Part shown: piece by piece, positions 63,440 through 64,000 of the stretch
Layout of the letters: each line of letters starts with the position of its first letter
Position numbering within the stretch: position 1 is the first letter of the stretch
Source of the DNA: Aurantiacibacter spongiae
GTDB taxonomy: Bacteria; Pseudomonadota; Alphaproteobacteria; Sphingomonadales; Sphingomonadaceae
Reading direction: 5' to 3'
DNA length: 64,000 nucleotides
Assembly: GCF_003815535.1 (NCBI RefSeq)
Contig: NZ_RPFZ01000001.1
Location: 1,922,001-1,986,000 of the forward strand
Made by a program: the position numbers and the translations under genes
Notes under the pieces: generated by a model
Databases searched by the model: none
What the model was told of the DNA's origin: nothing
Seen by the model: only the letters and a program-made list of their open reading frames with translations

Positions 63440-64000
63440 ATGATCGCGAAACTGACCGGGACGCTCGACGAAGCCGGTGCCGACTGGGCGGTGATCGACG
63501 TGCGCGGCGTGGGCTATCTCGTCCACTGCTCGGTTCGGACGCTGGATGCGCTGGGATCGCGCGGCGATGCCTGCACCATTCACACCGACTTGCAGGTGAG
63601 CGAGAACGACATGCGTCTGCTGGGCTTCGCCGAGGCGGGCGAGCGCACCTGGTTCCGCATGCTGTCGGGCGTTCAGGGGGTGGGATCGAAGGTGGCGCTG
63701 GCCATCCTCTCCGCGCTCTCCACCGGCGAATTGCGCGATGCCTGCGCGGCCAGGGACGCGGCCAGCGTGGCGCGGGCGCAAGGCGTCGGTCCGAAGCTGG
63801 CTGGACGGATCGTTAGCGAACTGGCGGAAAAGGCCGGCGCGCTTCCCGGTGGCGGTGCAATCGGCGGCACCAGGGGCGTGGCTCCGGCCGGCGGGGCGAG
63901 CGCGGACGCGGTAGCGGCCTTGCAGGGCCTCGGCTTCAAGCCCGCCGTCGCGGCGAGCGCGGTCGCCCATGCGACCGCCGAACTGGGCGAGGGCGCGGGC
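63440..64000 (+). CDS. ruvA: Holliday junction branch migration protein RuvA (3' end outside window)
   Basis: RuvA binds Holliday junctions and loads the RuvB motor. The first 187 residues are present of about 200. It begins MIAKLTGTLDEAGADWAVID, has VRGVGYLVHCSVRT, helix-hairpin-helix motifs (MLSGVQGVGSKVALAILSAL and ARAQGVGPKLAGRIVSEL) and the start of the RuvB-binding domain (DAVAALQGLGFKPAVAASAV). ATG 63440 has AAAGGAA upstream. ruvC is not immediately upstream, where it often lies in relatives. Confidence 0.96.
   Translation, partial: MIAKLTGTLDEAGADWAVIDVRGVGYLVHCSVRTLDALGSRGDACTIHTDLQVSENDMRLLGFAEAGERTWFRMLSGVQGVGSKVALAILSALSTGELRDACAARDAASVARAQGVGPKLAGRIVSELAEKAGALPGGGAIGGTRGVAPAGGASADAVAALQGLGFKPAVAASAVAHATAELGEGAG

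Overview
This is a 64 kb stretch of GC-rich bacterial chromosome. Nearly all of it is core metabolism and housekeeping. The protein set points to an alphaproteobacterium of the order Sphingomonadales, most likely the Erythrobacteraceae; this is inferred from protein resemblance and composition, not from a marker RNA. I found no rRNA, tRNA, insertion sequence, prophage or CRISPR array. Many long open frames lie antisense to real genes because of the high GC content, and they were left out.

Layout, left half. A two-domain glycosyltransferase enters from the left edge. It is followed by a three-gene membrane/XRE-regulator operon, ftsH, a small lipoprotein, a DUF3667 gene broken by one amber codon, a DUF3072 gene, rpoZ, a phospholipase D-like protein and dnaB. 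Next come a UPF0262 protein, a degenerate GH25 protein, an M14 carboxypeptidase, a DUF4136 lipoprotein, galE, rpmJ, a HAD hydrolase, an HxlR regulator, an EamA exporter and comM. Then comes the classic rpmH-rnpA-yidD-yidC-engB block, followed by a candidate 15-codon transcription unit, a CHASE2/EAL phosphodiesterase, a GST, dapE, a dicarboxylate symporter and a frameshifted lipoprotein gene.

Layout, right half. A PAP2 protein is followed by nth-dapB, a sirtuin, a duplicated-domain lipoprotein, a MoeB/ThiF protein, DUF1330, dnaA, rpsT and mutM. Then comes ubiE-ubiB, two tandem paralogous membrane proteins, coaBC with an unusual acidic linker, dut, a second DUF4136 lipoprotein, trpS-murJ-secB, a Tim44-like protein, mltA, an Smr protein, an aldehyde dehydrogenase and a peroxide-defence run (katE, katG, ahpF, ahpC). 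The window closes with a flavin reductase, aroC and the start of ruvA.

Several recognisable promoters share one form: TTGACN or a close variant, 17 bp, then a box starting with TA. They precede the XRE operon, rpoZ, rpmJ, rpmH and the 15-codon unit. The observations most worth following are that micro-unit, the hairpin-U-tract leaders of rpmJ and rpmH, the single-lesion DUF3667 and lipoprotein genes, the tandem membrane paralogues, the CoaBC linker, the OxyR-like repeats at ahpC and katG, and a paired GTCAACTT element with nearly equal spacing upstream of ftsH and ruvA. I did not see a clearly novel multi-gene defence or biosynthetic system; most of the window is ordinary.
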